A DNA stretch of 64,000 nucleotides from Symbiodinium natans (lineage: Eukaryota; Sar; Dinophyceae; Suessiales; Symbiodiniaceae): assembly GCA_905221605.1 (NCBI GenBank), contig CAJNDS010001147.1, positions 171,512 to 235,511 on the forward strand, read 5' to 3'. Below, one piece after another: positions 29,948 to 40,230 of this stretch (its first letter is position 1; each line of letters starts with the position of its first letter). The position numbers and the translations under genes were made by a program. The notes under the pieces were generated by a model, which saw only the letters and a list, made by a program, of their open reading frames with translations, did not search any database and had not been told where the DNA came from.

Positions 29948-30030
29948 AGGCCTGCAGCATCTCGGACACGTTCGTGTGAGGCTGCCTCAGCATGCGCCGT
30001 GGCTTACATGGGCGTGTCCGAAAATAGGGT
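29948..30030 (-). CDS. Exon-like island
   Basis: The minus-strand frame RTRPCKPRRMLRQPHTNVSE then MLQAFLD is open. A GTGTCCGA-centred inverted repeat (GGACACG/CGTGTCC) lies within it. Product unknown. Confidence 0.35.
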
Positions 30031-30180
30031 TTAGGGTTTAGGGTTTCTTTTTGGGGTTCCTTATTCTACGGGAATCCTACTGTATTTGGGACTGTATTAC
30101 AAACCGTAAGCTCCCACATTTGGGATCGGGTTGTGAGTTGAAGTTCAACTTCGGAGAGGTACGGTGTTAGGGTTGAGGGT

Positions 30181-30265
30181 TACCCTAAACCCTAAACCCT
30201 AAACCCTAAACCCTAAACCCTAAACCCTAAACCCTAAACCCTAAACCCTAAACCCTAAACCCTAA
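30181..30265 (-). repeat. Interstitial telomeric array
   Basis: About 12 CCCTAAA heptamers. Confidence 0.95.
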
Positions 30266-30835
30266 TCTCCGCTCAGCCTCCTATATCTAGCCCGCCCATC
30301 AGGGTAGCGCCAGACCTGAAACGGCCTGACCCCGGAACCCTAAACCTAAGAGCCCTAGCCCTAAACCGCAAACCCTAGACCCTCTGAAGTCGATAAACTC
30401 TTAAGGGGCTTATAAGTGGGTTTTAAGTACATTGATAATTGGTAAATTAGTACCATGAACCTCCAAGTAGCCCCTCAAAACTTCCAGGCCTCACACTCCC
30501 ACATGGAAGCCCAAGGAAATGATAAACCCCAAACCCCCAGACCCAAATCCCCGAAGCACCTAGAGCCCCAAAAACCCTTGAGCCCCTAAAAACCCCGAAA
30601 GCCCCTGAAGCCCCTGAAACCCCCACTGAAGCCCCTAAAGCCCGTAAAACCCCCAAAGCCCCTAAAACTCCTTAAACCCCTCAAGCCCCTAAATCCCCTA
30701 ATAAACTCTAAACCCTAAGCCCCTAAAACCCCTCAGGCCCCCAAAACCCCTACAGCCCTGAACCCCCCCCCTCCCCTCCAAAAAAAAACCTAAACCCCTA
30801 AACGCGCTCAAGGGCCCAAGGAACTCGGGATTCCT

Positions 30836-30908
30836 AAACCCTAAACCCTAAACCCTAAACCCTAAACCCTAAACCCTAAACCCTAAACCCTAAACCCTAA
30901 ACCCTAAA
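30836..30908 (-). repeat. Interstitial telomeric array between two copies of an exon end
   Basis: CCCTAAA units lie between a partial copy (30804-30833) and the full copy (from 30926) of a segment containing GGGCCCAAGGAACTCGGGAT. Confidence 0.9.
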
Positions 30909-30925
30909 CTCCCCAAAAAAAGGCG

Positions 30926-31015
30926 CTCCATGGGCCCAAGGAACTCGGGATCCTCCACGGCCTCGATGATGGCGGCCGTCTCGGGGGGCGGCTCCTGGCT
31001 CCACAGGGGACTCCC
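30926..31015 (-). CDS. Exon-like island
   Basis: The minus-strand frame SPLWSQEPPPETAAIIEAVE then DPEFLGPMERLF is open and acidic. Its 3' end is partly duplicated at 30804-30833 on the far side of a telomeric array. Confidence 0.45.
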
Positions 31016-31286
31016 CCCCCCCGGGGGCTTCGGCGGCTTCAGGGGGGTTTAGGGTTTAGGGTTTAGGGTTGAGGGTTGAGGGTTTAGGGTTCAGCATCTC
31101 AAGTTCGAGCATTACTAGGCCAGCAGTGTGTGTAGGCAACGGAAAATAAAACCCACCCACCCAGAGAATCCCAAAACATTAAGAAAATATAAGGTTTACA
31201 TTTCTCATCAGCAAGCCCTGTCCTCCAACCTCACTCTGTCATGGACCATCCTACCCACGAAACATTTCATCGGCCCCCATAGAGGG

Positions 31287-31975
31287 GCGGGACTTGAAAT
31301 CCTGAAACCGGTGAAGGCTCGGTTTTGGTCAAAAAACCAGAAAACGAGAGACCACCCAGAGCCGTCGATTTCAGTACTAAACAACGCATTTTTAACTGGG
31401 ACCCGGGCCGATCCTGGGGTCCCCCTCATTTGGGGTGTTTTTGGAGGCAAACTTTCCTCCCTCTCAAGGGGGGGTCGGAGTTTGAGGGAAGGGGGGGTCT
31501 CAGAAGACTATTTTGCCTTTACAGTTGAAAAATACGACCCAAAACTAGGGCCCTTCATCAGAATTGAGGGTTACAAACCCTGAAAAACATTGAAAAACCT
31601 TTAAAAACACTGAAAAATTCTGAAAAACCCTGAAGAACCTTGAAAAACTTGAAATCCTGAAACCGGTGAAGGCTCGGTTTTGGTCAAAATCCAGAAAACG
31701 AGAGACCACCCAGAGCCGTCGATTTCAGTACTAAAGAAGCGCATGTTTAATTGGGACCCGGGCCGATCCTGGGGTCACCCTCATTTGGGGTGTTTTTGGA
31801 GGTAAACTTTCCCTCTCAAGGGGGGGTCGGAGTTTGAGGCAAGGGGGGGTCTCAGAAGACCATTTTGCCTTTAAAATTGAAAAATACGACCCCCCCCTTG
31901 ACCAAAACTAGGCTGTGAAAAGGTCGCGGGGGCGGCCCTTCATCAGAATTGAGGGTTACAAACCCTGAAACACCC
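31287..31975. repeat. Tandem duplication with 355-bp offset
   Basis: A unit beginning ACTTGAAATCCTGAAACCGG at 31292 recurs at 31647. The second copy has a roughly 30-bp extra segment near 31890-31935. ORFs inside are repeat artefacts; AAAAACNCTG-type microrepeats flank the units. Confidence 0.8.
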
Positions 31976-32032
31976 TGAAGAACATTGAAAAACCATAAAA
32001 AACACCGGAAAAACCTTGAAAAATCTTGAAAA

Positions 32033-32251
32033 AGCCAAGGCCAAGGCCGCGCGCGCGCGCGTGCGCGGGCCAGGACAAGGCCAAGACCCTTGAGTGCCCA
32101 ACAGGGCCGGTCGATTTGGAAGGGCCAAGGCCAAGGCCAAGGCCGCGCGCGCGTGGGCCAGGACAAGGCCAGACCCTTCAGTGCCCAACAGGGCCGGTCG
32201 ATTTGGAAGGATTGCCCTTAGGGCGTGACCAACAGGGCCGGTCGATTTGCT
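32033..32251. repeat. About 90-bp tandem repeat with GC dinucleotide core
   Basis: Two full copies and one partial copy of a unit made of GCCAAG repeats, an alternating GCGCGC tract (Z-DNA-prone) and CAACAGGGCCGGTCGATTTG. Confidence 0.8.
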
Positions 32252-32263
32252 GACTATCGGGTT

Positions 32264-32297
<34 letters not shown>
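32264..32297. repeat. (TA)n microsatellite
   Basis: About 17 TA units. Confidence 0.95.
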
Positions 32298-32299
<2 letters not shown>

Positions 32300-32554
32300 T
32301 AAGAGAGGTTTAGGGTTTAGGGTTTAGGGTTTAGGGTTTAGGGTCTAGGGTTTAGGGTTTAGGGTTTACAAAACTATCAACCCTACAAGCCCTACCCCTA
32401 TAAACCCTAAACCTTAAACCCTATAAACCCTAACCCTGAAACACTAACCCCGAAACCGTGTAAACCCTATAAAACCCAAAGCGTTCACTTAGTGTTGTTG
32501 CGACTTTTTGTGGGGTGTGGCATGCCGAGGGCCCACCCCGAGACCCTGAAGCTT

Positions 32555-32935
32555 AGGGTTTGTTTAGGGTTTAGGGTTTAGGGTTTAGGGTTTGGGGTTT
32601 AGGGTTTAGGGTTTAGGGTTTAGGGTTTAGGGTTTAGGGTTTAGGGTTTAGGGTTTAGGTTTTATGGTTTAGGGTTTAGGGTTTAGGGTTTAGGGTTTAG
32701 GGTTTAGGGTTTAGGGTTTAGGGTTTAGGGTTTAGGGTTTAGGGTTTAGGGTTTAGGGTTTAGGGTTTAGGGTTTAGGGTTTAGGGTTTAGGGTTTAGGG
32801 TTGAGGGTTTAGGGTTTAGGGTTTAGGGTGGAGGGTTTAGGGTTTAGGGTTTAGGGTTTAGGGTTTAGGGTTTAGGGTTTAGGGTTTAGGGTTTAGGGTT
32901 TAGGGTTTAGGGTTTAGGGTTTAGTAAAGCCTAAA
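32555..32935 (+). repeat. Longest interstitial telomeric array (about 380 bp)
   Basis: About 54 TTTAGGG heptamers with rare TTGAGGG, GGAGGG and TTTATGG variants. Confidence 0.95.
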
Positions 32936-32954
32936 CCCCAAACCCTCAACCCCT

Positions 32955-33015
32955 GAGCCTCCTCTTCCTCAACCAGCGGCAGCACCGATGGGTCGAGGAG
33001 CTCCACCGCCTTGGG
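32955..33015 (-). CDS. Exon-like island, acidic
   Basis: Minus strand: ACCCCAG acceptor-like site, then PKAVELLDPSVLPLVEEEEA. It lies between the longest telomeric array and another array. Confidence 0.45.
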
Positions 33016-33035
33016 CTGGGGTGGGGTTTAGGGCT

Positions 33036-33900
33036 TAGGGTTTGGGACTTAGGGTTTAGGGTTTAGGGTTTCGGGTTTAGGGTTTAGGGTTTGGGGTTTA
33101 GGGTTTAGGGTTTAGGGTTTAGGGTTTAGAGTTGAGGGTTCAGGGTTTGGGGTTTGGGGTTTCGGGTTCAGGGCGCCTGGAACCCCAGAGCCTCTACAGC
33201 CCTGCAACTTTCGGAGCCCGAAACCACTAGAAACCACCTGATGCGGTGGTTGGGTTCTCGGGGTTTAGGGTTTAGGGTTTAGGGTTCAGGGTTCAGGGTT
33301 TCAGAGTTTCAGGGTTTAGGGCTTAGGGGTTTCGGGGTTTCCGAGTTTCGGGGTCTTTGGGTTTCAGGGGCTTCGAGGGTTTCAGGGTTTCAGGGTTGTT
33401 CAGGGTTTTAGGGTTTCAGGATTTCAGTCCTAATGTGGTGGCTGGGTTCTAGGGTTTCGGGGTTTCAGAGTTTTAGGGTTTTAGCGCTTCAGGGTGTCAG
33501 AGCTTCCGGTTTCAGAGTTTCAGGGCTTCAACGTCTTGAGTTTTGTCAGGGTATTCGGGTGTTTCAGGATTTGGGTTTCAGGGTTTTTCAGGCTTTCAGG
33601 GGCTTCAGGCTTTTAGGGCTTTTCGGGGTTTTCGGGTTTGGGGTTTCTGGGTTTCTGGGTTTTAGGGTTCAGGTGTTCAGGGGATTTGTTCAGGGTTTCG
33701 GGGTTCAAGGTTGAAGGGATTGTTTCACGCCTTGGGACTGTTCTTAGGACCCCCCATTCAGAGAGCAAGACCGCTTCAGGTTCCGATGTGTGCAAAAACA
33801 TGACTTTCGGTTTATTGGTTCAGAGTCTAGACAACAGAAGTCTCAGGATTTAGGGCTCAGGGCTCAGGATTTAGCCGATATACATCCTAAACCCTCAACC
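33036..33900 (+). repeat. Degenerate telomeric and TTTCAGG-like repeat
   Basis: 33036-33150 is canonical TTTAGGG. 33280-33720 decays into TTTCAGGG/TTTCGGGG/GGTTTCAGG units and retains long chance ORFs. No gene supported. Confidence 0.75.
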
Positions 33901-34004
33901 CTAAACCCTAAACCCTAAACCCTAAACCCTAAACCCTAAACCGGTTTAGGGTTTAGGGCTCAAGACTTGAAGCGGTTTCGAGGGGGGGGGGGGGGGCTTT
34001 TTCC

Positions 34005-34068
34005 GGAGCATCTCAGGTGAGTTGCCACCTCCTTGTTGCGGATCATGTCCCACACCAGCTGCCTTCAA
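34005..34068 (-). CDS. Exon-like island
   Basis: The minus-strand frame RQLVWDMIRNKEVATHLRCS is open, with a telomeric array on the acceptor side and a 15-bp G run (33982-33996, plus strand) on the other. Confidence 0.45.
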
Positions 34069-34070
34069 AG

Positions 34071-34190
34071 GGTTTAGGGTTTAGGGTTTAGGGTTTAGGG
34101 TTTAGGGTTTAGGGTTTAGGGTTTAGGGTTTAGGGTTTAGGGTTTAGGGTTTAGGGTTTAGGGTTTAGGGTTTAGGGTTTAGGGTTTAGG
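34071..34190 (+). repeat. Interstitial telomeric array
   Basis: About 17 heptamers. Confidence 0.95.
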
Positions 34191-34439
34191 GGCTTAGGGT
34201 TTTTTTGTTTTCGGGCTTAGGGTTTAGAGTTTAGGGCTTTCAGGGCTTAGGGTTTTAGGGTGTAGGGCTTTTCGGGCATAATTCAAACACTGCCAGTTCT
34301 GGCAATAGGTGGACAATGATATTCAACAAATTCCCACCCCTATTATAGGCTAAACCCCCCCAAACCCTCTAAGTCCTCTAAGCCCTCTAAACCCTCTCAA
34401 CCCTCTAAGCCCCCTAAACCCTCACTAAAACTCCTGAAG

Positions 34440-34541
34440 TGTGCCTCCCCTCGTTCACGGCGATGTCCTGCAAGGCCCTGGAGACTTTGTCGCTCTTCCT
34501 GGGCACGGAGCGACGGAGGGCTTTCCCAGTCCTTTTCTAAA
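34440..34541 (-). CDS. Exon-like island, basic
   Basis: The minus-strand frame KRTGKALRRSVPRKSDKVSR then ALQDIAVNEGRH is open and strongly basic. Boundaries uncertain. Confidence 0.4.
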
Positions 34542-34915
34542 CCCTAAGCCCTAAACCCTAAAACCGGGGTTCCGGCTTATCAGCCTTGAGGATTAAACAA
34601 ACCCCACGCTTGCAAGGGGGATAGCTGCTGCTTATGCAAGCCTCCTTGAACCCGAGATGGCCCTCAAAACAGCCTCTGCAACAGAATCCTCAATCCGACC
34701 CTCTCAAACCCAAGAAGGGAAAATGTAAAACGTCCCCCAAAGGCCCAGCGAGTAGCCGTAGGGTATATTGTGTAAGCCCCAGGGCGTAGGGTGCGTTTTC
34801 GCCAATTTTTTGTGGGGTCAATCTCATGATGGAAACCCTCAACCCTAAACACCCTAAACCCTAAACCCTAAACCCTAAACCCTAAACCCCCCCCCCCCCC
34901 CAAGTTCCGAAACAC

Positions 34916-35015
34916 CCTGAAATGCTCTCGGGGCCGAAGGGGCTTGTCCATCTTCAGGATCTCATCCATGGTGTGCTCCATGTTGTGGGAGCCATTCTCC
35001 ATGAATTCGACCATC
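34916..35015 (-). CDS. 100-nt exon with AG|G acceptor
   Basis: Minus strand CTGTCCAG|GATGG acceptor, then the frame MVEFMENGSHNMEHTMDEIL and KMDKPLRPREHF, with a possible donor TTCAGG|GTGTTT. Among the most protein-like islands; no family recognised. Confidence 0.55.
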
Positions 35016-35235
35016 CTGGACAGGGTTTTTAAGGGTTTAGGGTTTTTAAGGGTTAAGGGTTCAGGGTTAAGGGTTTAGGGTTTAGGGTTTAGGGTTTAGG
35101 GTTTTAGGGATTGGTTCGGACTTCAGGGTGTCGGGACTTAGGATGGAGGGTTTTAGGCAGGCAACCCGAAACCCAAAACCAAAAGCTCTTGAGGGATTCG
35201 TACTGCAAAGCTCGGAAGTGCGGCAGAGAGCCAAG

Positions 35236-35492
35236 ACATGTGAAGTAGGGTATACATGTCTTGTACTGCGGACCGGAGGTCGTGAATCATATCAAGGTGA
35301 GACAGCTTAGATTTGTACTAAGCACGGTTAGCAAGCACACAACATCAGTGGTCGAGAACGTGAATTAACTGATCAATGGTTAAGCTTATACATGTCTTGT
35401 ACCCCCAAAAGGACACCCGGTATATACACTCACTTCAAAAGGAACCTTATATGCACTCATCAAAAACAGTAGTATAAACCTTGCTTCATGTA
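35236..35492. mobile_element. MITE family C copy split by an insertion
   Basis: Starts ACATGTGAAGTAGGGTATAC and resumes at 35387 with the body seen in the intact copy at 35813. The interruption (about 120 bp) is bounded by a 16-bp direct repeat, TATACATGTCTTGTAC, at 35251-35266 and 35387-35402. Confidence 0.5.
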
Positions 35493-35607
35493 GCCGCAGC
35501 AGGGCCCTGGACCTCAAGCGCAGCAGCCCAAGACCCAAAGCCCAAAAACCCTGCGAGCCCGCACCCCGGCTCTGCCGTCGCAAGCCCTTTTGGGGTGCAG
35601 GGTTTGA

Positions 35608-35690
35608 GGGTTCAGGGTTTTAGGGTTTAGGGTTTAGGGTTTAGGGTTTAGGGTTAGGGTTTAGGGTTTAGGGTTTAGGGTTTAGGGTTT
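35608..35690 (+). repeat. Interstitial telomeric array
   Basis: TTTAGGG heptamers next to the MITE C copies. Confidence 0.9.
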
Positions 35691-35812
35691 AGGTTTTAGG
35701 CTTCAGAGCTCAGCGTTCAGATGCGTTCAGGGTTGGCTGCAGGAGATGTTGGTCAACACGCCTCCTCACGGAGCCTCATGAAATCCAAGCTGGCGAGGCC
35801 GGCCGGGAAACA

Positions 35813-35937
35813 TCATGTGAAGCAGGGTTTATATTCCTTGTACCCCCAAAAGGACACCAAAAATATACACTCACTAATATCAAAAGGAACCCTATATACA
35901 CTCACCAGGAACAGTAATATAAACCCTGCCTCATGTG
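35813..35937. mobile_element. MITE-like element, family C (intact)
   Basis: Inverted ends: left CATGTGAAGCAGGGTTTATA, right reverse complement CACATGAGGCAGGGTTTATA. The interior (CCCCCAAAAGGACACC, TATACACTCACT, CAAAAGGAACC) matches 35400-35492. Confidence 0.65.
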
Positions 35938-35988
35938 AGGCCCCCAGACTAAGGCGTCGGTCGACACAACACAGTTTAGTGGCCATTG

Positions 35989-36072
35989 GGATGTTCCCCC
36001 TATTCCTAACAGGCCAAAAAATGGGGGGTACGACAATCCCATTAAGGACTGTTAGTATTAGGGGAAACATCC
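35989..36072. mobile_element. 84-bp MITE sharing ends with the 16-kb element
   Basis: 24-bp inverted ends with 21 matches (GGATGTTCCCCCTATTCCTA versus GGATGTTTCCCCTAATACTA, both followed by ACAG). The right arm plus AGTCCTTA also matches both outer ends of the element at 39084-55530. A relic of the same family lies near 37990-38040. Confidence 0.7.
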
Positions 36073-36431
36073 AGAGTGGCCCATGGCATTCGCCTTGGGT
36101 TTCTTGGTCAGCTTCTTTTTCATCCCCAACCCACAAGGGCCTGAGGCCAAAGCCCGAAGCCCTATGTTCAAACCCTAAACCCTAAACCCTAAACCCTAAC
36201 CCCTAAACCCTAAACCTAAAAGCAACTAGTCCGGGGCCCACATCGATCCAGAGCCAAGTCTGATGTCCCAAACGGTTCCTAACCTTGATCCGGCTTTGGT
36301 TGGCGACTCGGGCTTTCAGGGGCTTAACCGAGCTTAGGGTGGGCCACCAGCAGCCCTGAACCCTACACCCTAAACCCTAAACCCTAAACCCTAAACCCTA
36401 AACCCGAAACCCTAAACCCTAACCCTGAACG

Positions 36432-36492
36432 GCTCCTCTCAATCTGGGGGCCGCCATTCTTCAGCTGCTCCTTCACCTCTGGAGCGGGAGGG
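36432..36492 (-). CDS. Exon-like island
   Basis: The minus-strand frame ETPPAPEVKEQLKNGGPQIE is open between CCCTAAA arrays. Confidence 0.4.
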
Positions 36493-36599
36493 GTCTCTTA
36501 CTTGGTGTTTCTAGGGCCCTAAACCCTAAACCATAAACCCTAAACCCTAAACCCCTCAATCTGGGAATACGTGCTAAACCCTATAAACCCTAAACCTAG

Positions 36600-37400
36600 A
36601 CCCTAGGCCCTAAACCCTGGACCCCCGTTTTGGGAACACGTGAGATGTGCGCATCTTTCCTCTCAGCAGATGGACGATGCTATTGCTGGATATGCACCCA
36701 GCCTTTTTGTTCACAAGTCTCGGGCTCACAGACACCAAAAAGGGCACGCAGTAGTGAACCCACAAACGGCCAGCAGACCAGAACCGACCACCACCCTTAG
36801 CCTTACGTAGAGCTTGAAACCATAGTCTTGATATTCCCTTGCATCATGGACGGACACAAAACATATTTCCTTATAAAGCTGCAGAGAAGATGCTCCAAAA
36901 GAAGGCAGGCTTCAGGACCAACCAACCAAGAAAACAAACAAACAACATACTGGAGAGGGGGGGGGGGGGTTTCTGTTGGGGAGACCATGAAGCCTAAACC
37001 CTAAACCCCAAAACCCAAAATCCTAAATCGAGGGCTCCGCGTGATAACCGGAACCCCGAGAGGGAACAACTGCCGCTGGGGGAGGCTTCCGCATGAGAAC
37101 CTTCATACGAGCCAAGGGACTGTTTTCTTAACTGATTCTGGTCCGCTTGTGATTGAAGGAACACTCCGTAACAAAAAGGGATTTGGGGCTTAGGGTTTGG
37201 GGTTAAGGGATGTTGGAGTCTATGCCTGCTGAAAATTCAAAGCCCCCCCCCCCCCCCCCGACCTCTCATATCAAAAATGCCAAGTGTTGGTCCTACACTC
37301 TAAACCCCAAAGCCTGAATCCAAACCCCAATGCCCTAAAATCCACAACCCTGAAACCTATTCCCAGATCCATCCCTAAACCTTAAACCTTAAACCTTAAA
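36600..37400. other. Unrecognised stretch
   Basis: Contains a 14-base G run (36956-36969) and a 16-base C run (37243-37258), and short telomeric fragments. No frame I can support. Confidence 0.4.
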
Positions 37401-37440
37401 CCCTAAACCCTAAACCCTAAACCCGAAACCCTCTTCCCGG

Positions 37441-37524
37441 GAAAGGAGAAGCCGGCCTTGACTCTCTCAAACCGCAGCTCTTCCACGGCATCCGCCAGGT
37501 CCTCCAGGCCTTGGGGTTGTGGCT
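37441..37524 (-). CDS. Exon-like island, amphipathic helix
   Basis: Minus strand: CCCTAG|G acceptor, then QPQPQGLEDLADAVEELRFE and RVKAGFSFPGK. Helical and charged, consistent with the coiled-coil series. Confidence 0.5.
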
Positions 37525-37526
37525 GC

Positions 37527-37640
37527 CTAGGGTTTAGGGTTTAGGGTGGGTTTAGGGTTTAGGGTTTGGGGTTTAGGGTTTAGGGTTTAGGGTTTAGGGT
37601 TTAGGGTTTAGGGTTTAGGGTTTAGGGTTAGGGTTTAAGG
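37527..37640 (+). repeat. Interstitial telomeric array
   Basis: About 15 heptamers; CCCTAAA follows at 37750-37815. Confidence 0.95.
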
Positions 37641-38149
37641 TTTTAGGGTTTTAGGGCTTTAGGGTTTTGGGGTTTAGGGGGTTCCTGGCTATCCTGGGGG
37701 ATTCTGAGGACATTACTTTGAGTATTCGGGACCATTTGGGGGATGATTGGACCCTAAACCATAAACCCTAAACCCTAAACCCTAAACCCTAAACCCTAAA
37801 CCCTAAACCCTAAGGGCATAGGGATGGATTCTGGGTATTCCTGGGATGCTTGGGGTCTGGGGGAATAGGGAAGCCACGAGGCCACGAGGCCACATTCCAG
37901 AAGGACCTTAAGCCCTGAAGCCCAAAACCCGAATCCTAAACACCAAACCCAAAGCTTCAAACCCTAAACCCTCAAAACCCGCCCCCCTTTATACTAACAG
38001 TCCTGAAGAGGGATCATAGTAGCCCCTATTGTCTTCCCTAACCTAAACAACAAAAAGTTCCCCCCTAAACCCTGAACCCTAAACCCTAAAGCCTAAACCC
38101 TAAACCCAAAACCCTAAACCCTAAACCCTAAACCCCCTAAACTCAGGGC

Positions 38150-38735
38150 CCAGGCCGCCCCCCTACATTGGGGGGGGGGGGGCGCTTAAGCCCTTTAACC
38201 TCGATGGCACAAGCCGACCCAGGTCGCTCGCCCGCCTCCCACAGCATGGGTCGGTAGTGCCCACGGTGGGCCCGGTAGCGGAACACGTTCTCGGGACCAG
38301 TACTGGTCCCTTACCTAAACCGGTCATGACCCTGACCTGTTCAGGGGGGGGGTAATTTCAGGGGCCACTGTAGGGGGTCCCGGACCCCTCCACACTCCCC
38401 CCCTGCCCTGGCTCCCCCCTCACCTGCCCACTTGCCTGACTCCGCAGTTTCGGCGTCCCTGACTTTGGAGCCTTGCTGCAACCCTCTCTGAAACTGCCTC
38501 CCGACCCCAACTCCTTTAAATTTCGGACCCAACCAACCTCATGAAACTGAATAAGTTTTTAGAAGAGGGCTGTTGTCTGAGTTTAGGCCTAAACCCTAAA
38601 GGGAATAGGACGGCGTGGGGTGGGAGAAAAGTGTCAGATGGCCCTCTGCAATCCGGCCAAAGCTGCTCTTCGCACCTCACGAAGCTTTCGAGCTTGTTCC
38701 GAAACCTAACCTTCACAGCATCTACGCCCTATCGC
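38150..38735. other. Unassigned stretch
   Basis: A G run near 38170, then about 550 bp with an inverted dyad (GGGACCAGTACTGGTCCC at 38294-38311). No supported gene. Confidence 0.4.
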
Positions 38736-38739
38736 AGCA

Positions 38740-38832
38740 AATCCTAAACCCTAACCCTAAACCCTAAACCCTAAACCCTAAACCCTAAACCCTAAACCCT
38801 AAACCCTAAACCCTAAACCCTAAACCCTAAAC
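38740..38832 (-). repeat. Interstitial telomeric array
   Basis: About 13 CCCTAAA heptamers. Confidence 0.95.
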
Positions 38833-38849
38833 CCCCCCCCCCAATTTCC

Positions 38850-38928
38850 CTCGGGCGCCCGGGCTCTCTGCCTCGGCAAGGCGCACGGCGCCTTGAGCAG
38901 CGGCCTTCCCCATGGGGCCGAAGGTGTA
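38850..38928 (-). CDS. Exon-like island
   Basis: The minus-strand frame TFGPMGKAAAQGAVRLAEAE then SPGARGKL is open. It is the last island before the 16-kb element, on the side facing its left end. Confidence 0.4.
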
Positions 38929-39083
38929 GGGTTTAGGGTTTAGGGTTGAGGGTTTAGGGTTAACGGCGTGTGGCCTTTCTTCTTCTGTTCTCTTGGAGGG
39001 AGGGGTTGGGGTAGGGTTGAGGGAACAAGTTTGTAAGGCCCTGCACTCGAAAACCCTCAAACCCTGCTGAAGCCTTGAACCTT

Positions 39084-39243
39084 GGCATGTTCTCCCTTAA
39101 ACCAACAGTCCTTAGTAGGGATTATCATACGGGGTCCTATAATCGGGTAGGGGATCAAAAAAAATTTATTTGGGATCAAGAAATAATTTATTTCTAGGCG
39201 GATCAAAAAAAAACTTATTTGGGATCAAGAAATAATTTACTGA
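39084..39243 (+). repeat. Left terminal inverted repeat
   Basis: About 155 bp alignable with the reverse complement of 55385-55530, including two alternating GATCAAAAAA and GATCAAGAAATAATTTA units. It ends TTTACTG, against TATTCTG on the other side. Confidence 0.7.
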
Positions 39244-39364
39244 AGGCTTCGAAGGCTTCTTGCACGCGGAGCGGAGGCTGTAAACGCTCAGAAATGCAGC
39301 ATTTCTGGCTGTTAGCAAGCTCTAAATACCGCAAAAAAACAGCATTTATGCGGGAACTACTGAA

Positions 39365-39575
39365 AATAGCAGCATTTCTGAGTTTCTAGAGAGGCTGCAG
39401 ATATTGTATATAGCAGCACTTCTGCGCTTTCAGAGGCTGGAAATACTGTACTCTGCAGCATTTCTGAGTTTCCAGAGGCTGCAAATACTGAAAATAGCAG
39501 CATTTCTGCGATTTCAGAGGCTGGAAATACTGTAAATAGCAGCATTTCTGAGTTTGCAGAGGCTGCAAATCAATG
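39365..39575. repeat. About 42-bp tandem repeat
   Basis: Five copies of a unit containing AGCAGCATTTCTGAGTTTCC and AGAGGCTGCAAATACTG, inside the left end of the element. Confidence 0.85.
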
Positions 39576-39779
39576 CTGGCATCTTGGCATTAGAAGTTTC
39601 AAAAAAATGCATCTACTCTGAAGCATGTATATTCTGGCATAGTATTGTGGAAAGTCTTGTATAATATTGTATGACATTGAATATTCTTGCATATTATTGT
39701 ACATTGTTGTATATATTGTTGAGTATTTCTGTATTGTCTTGTATTTTCTTGTGTTTTTGTGTAATATTCCATATTATTT

Positions 39780-39828
39780 CATAGGATCTTACACCCCCCC
39801 CCCCTACTCCCCCCCCCCCCCCAAATAA
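39780..39828 (+). repeat. Inner inverted module, left copy
   Basis: CATAGGATCTTACA, then a C run, TACT, a second C run and AAATA. It is mirrored at 54072-54123. A TTGTAT-rich tract precedes it (39600-39775). Confidence 0.8.
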
Positions 39829-40230
39829 GAAACTCAAAATAGTCGCAAAATAAGCTCTATATGATGGGCTGTTGGTAAGCCACGCAAACAGGTCAGTACA
39901 GCCAAATGCTATGTCGTATTCCCCTGCGTAAAGTCGGGGTGTGAGAGCGAATAAAAGCCAAAGGTTAGAATATTGAGGAGTTGTTGGGAGGCAATCAATC
40001 CAAAAAAGGATCCATCCTTGCGAGTAAGAAATATCAATGGAAGTGCAAACTGCCGCTACAGCGCACAATCTCACTTGATTTTTTTGCTTGGCGCCAGCAT
40101 GCAGTGTCAGCACCGCTCTGCATACTCTCGCAGGGTTGCGTCGGAATGCCTGGGCCAGTGACTACAGGAATTTGCCAAATAAAATACAGGATTCGGGCAA
40201 AGATGAAAAGCGGTTGGTATTCCGAAATTC

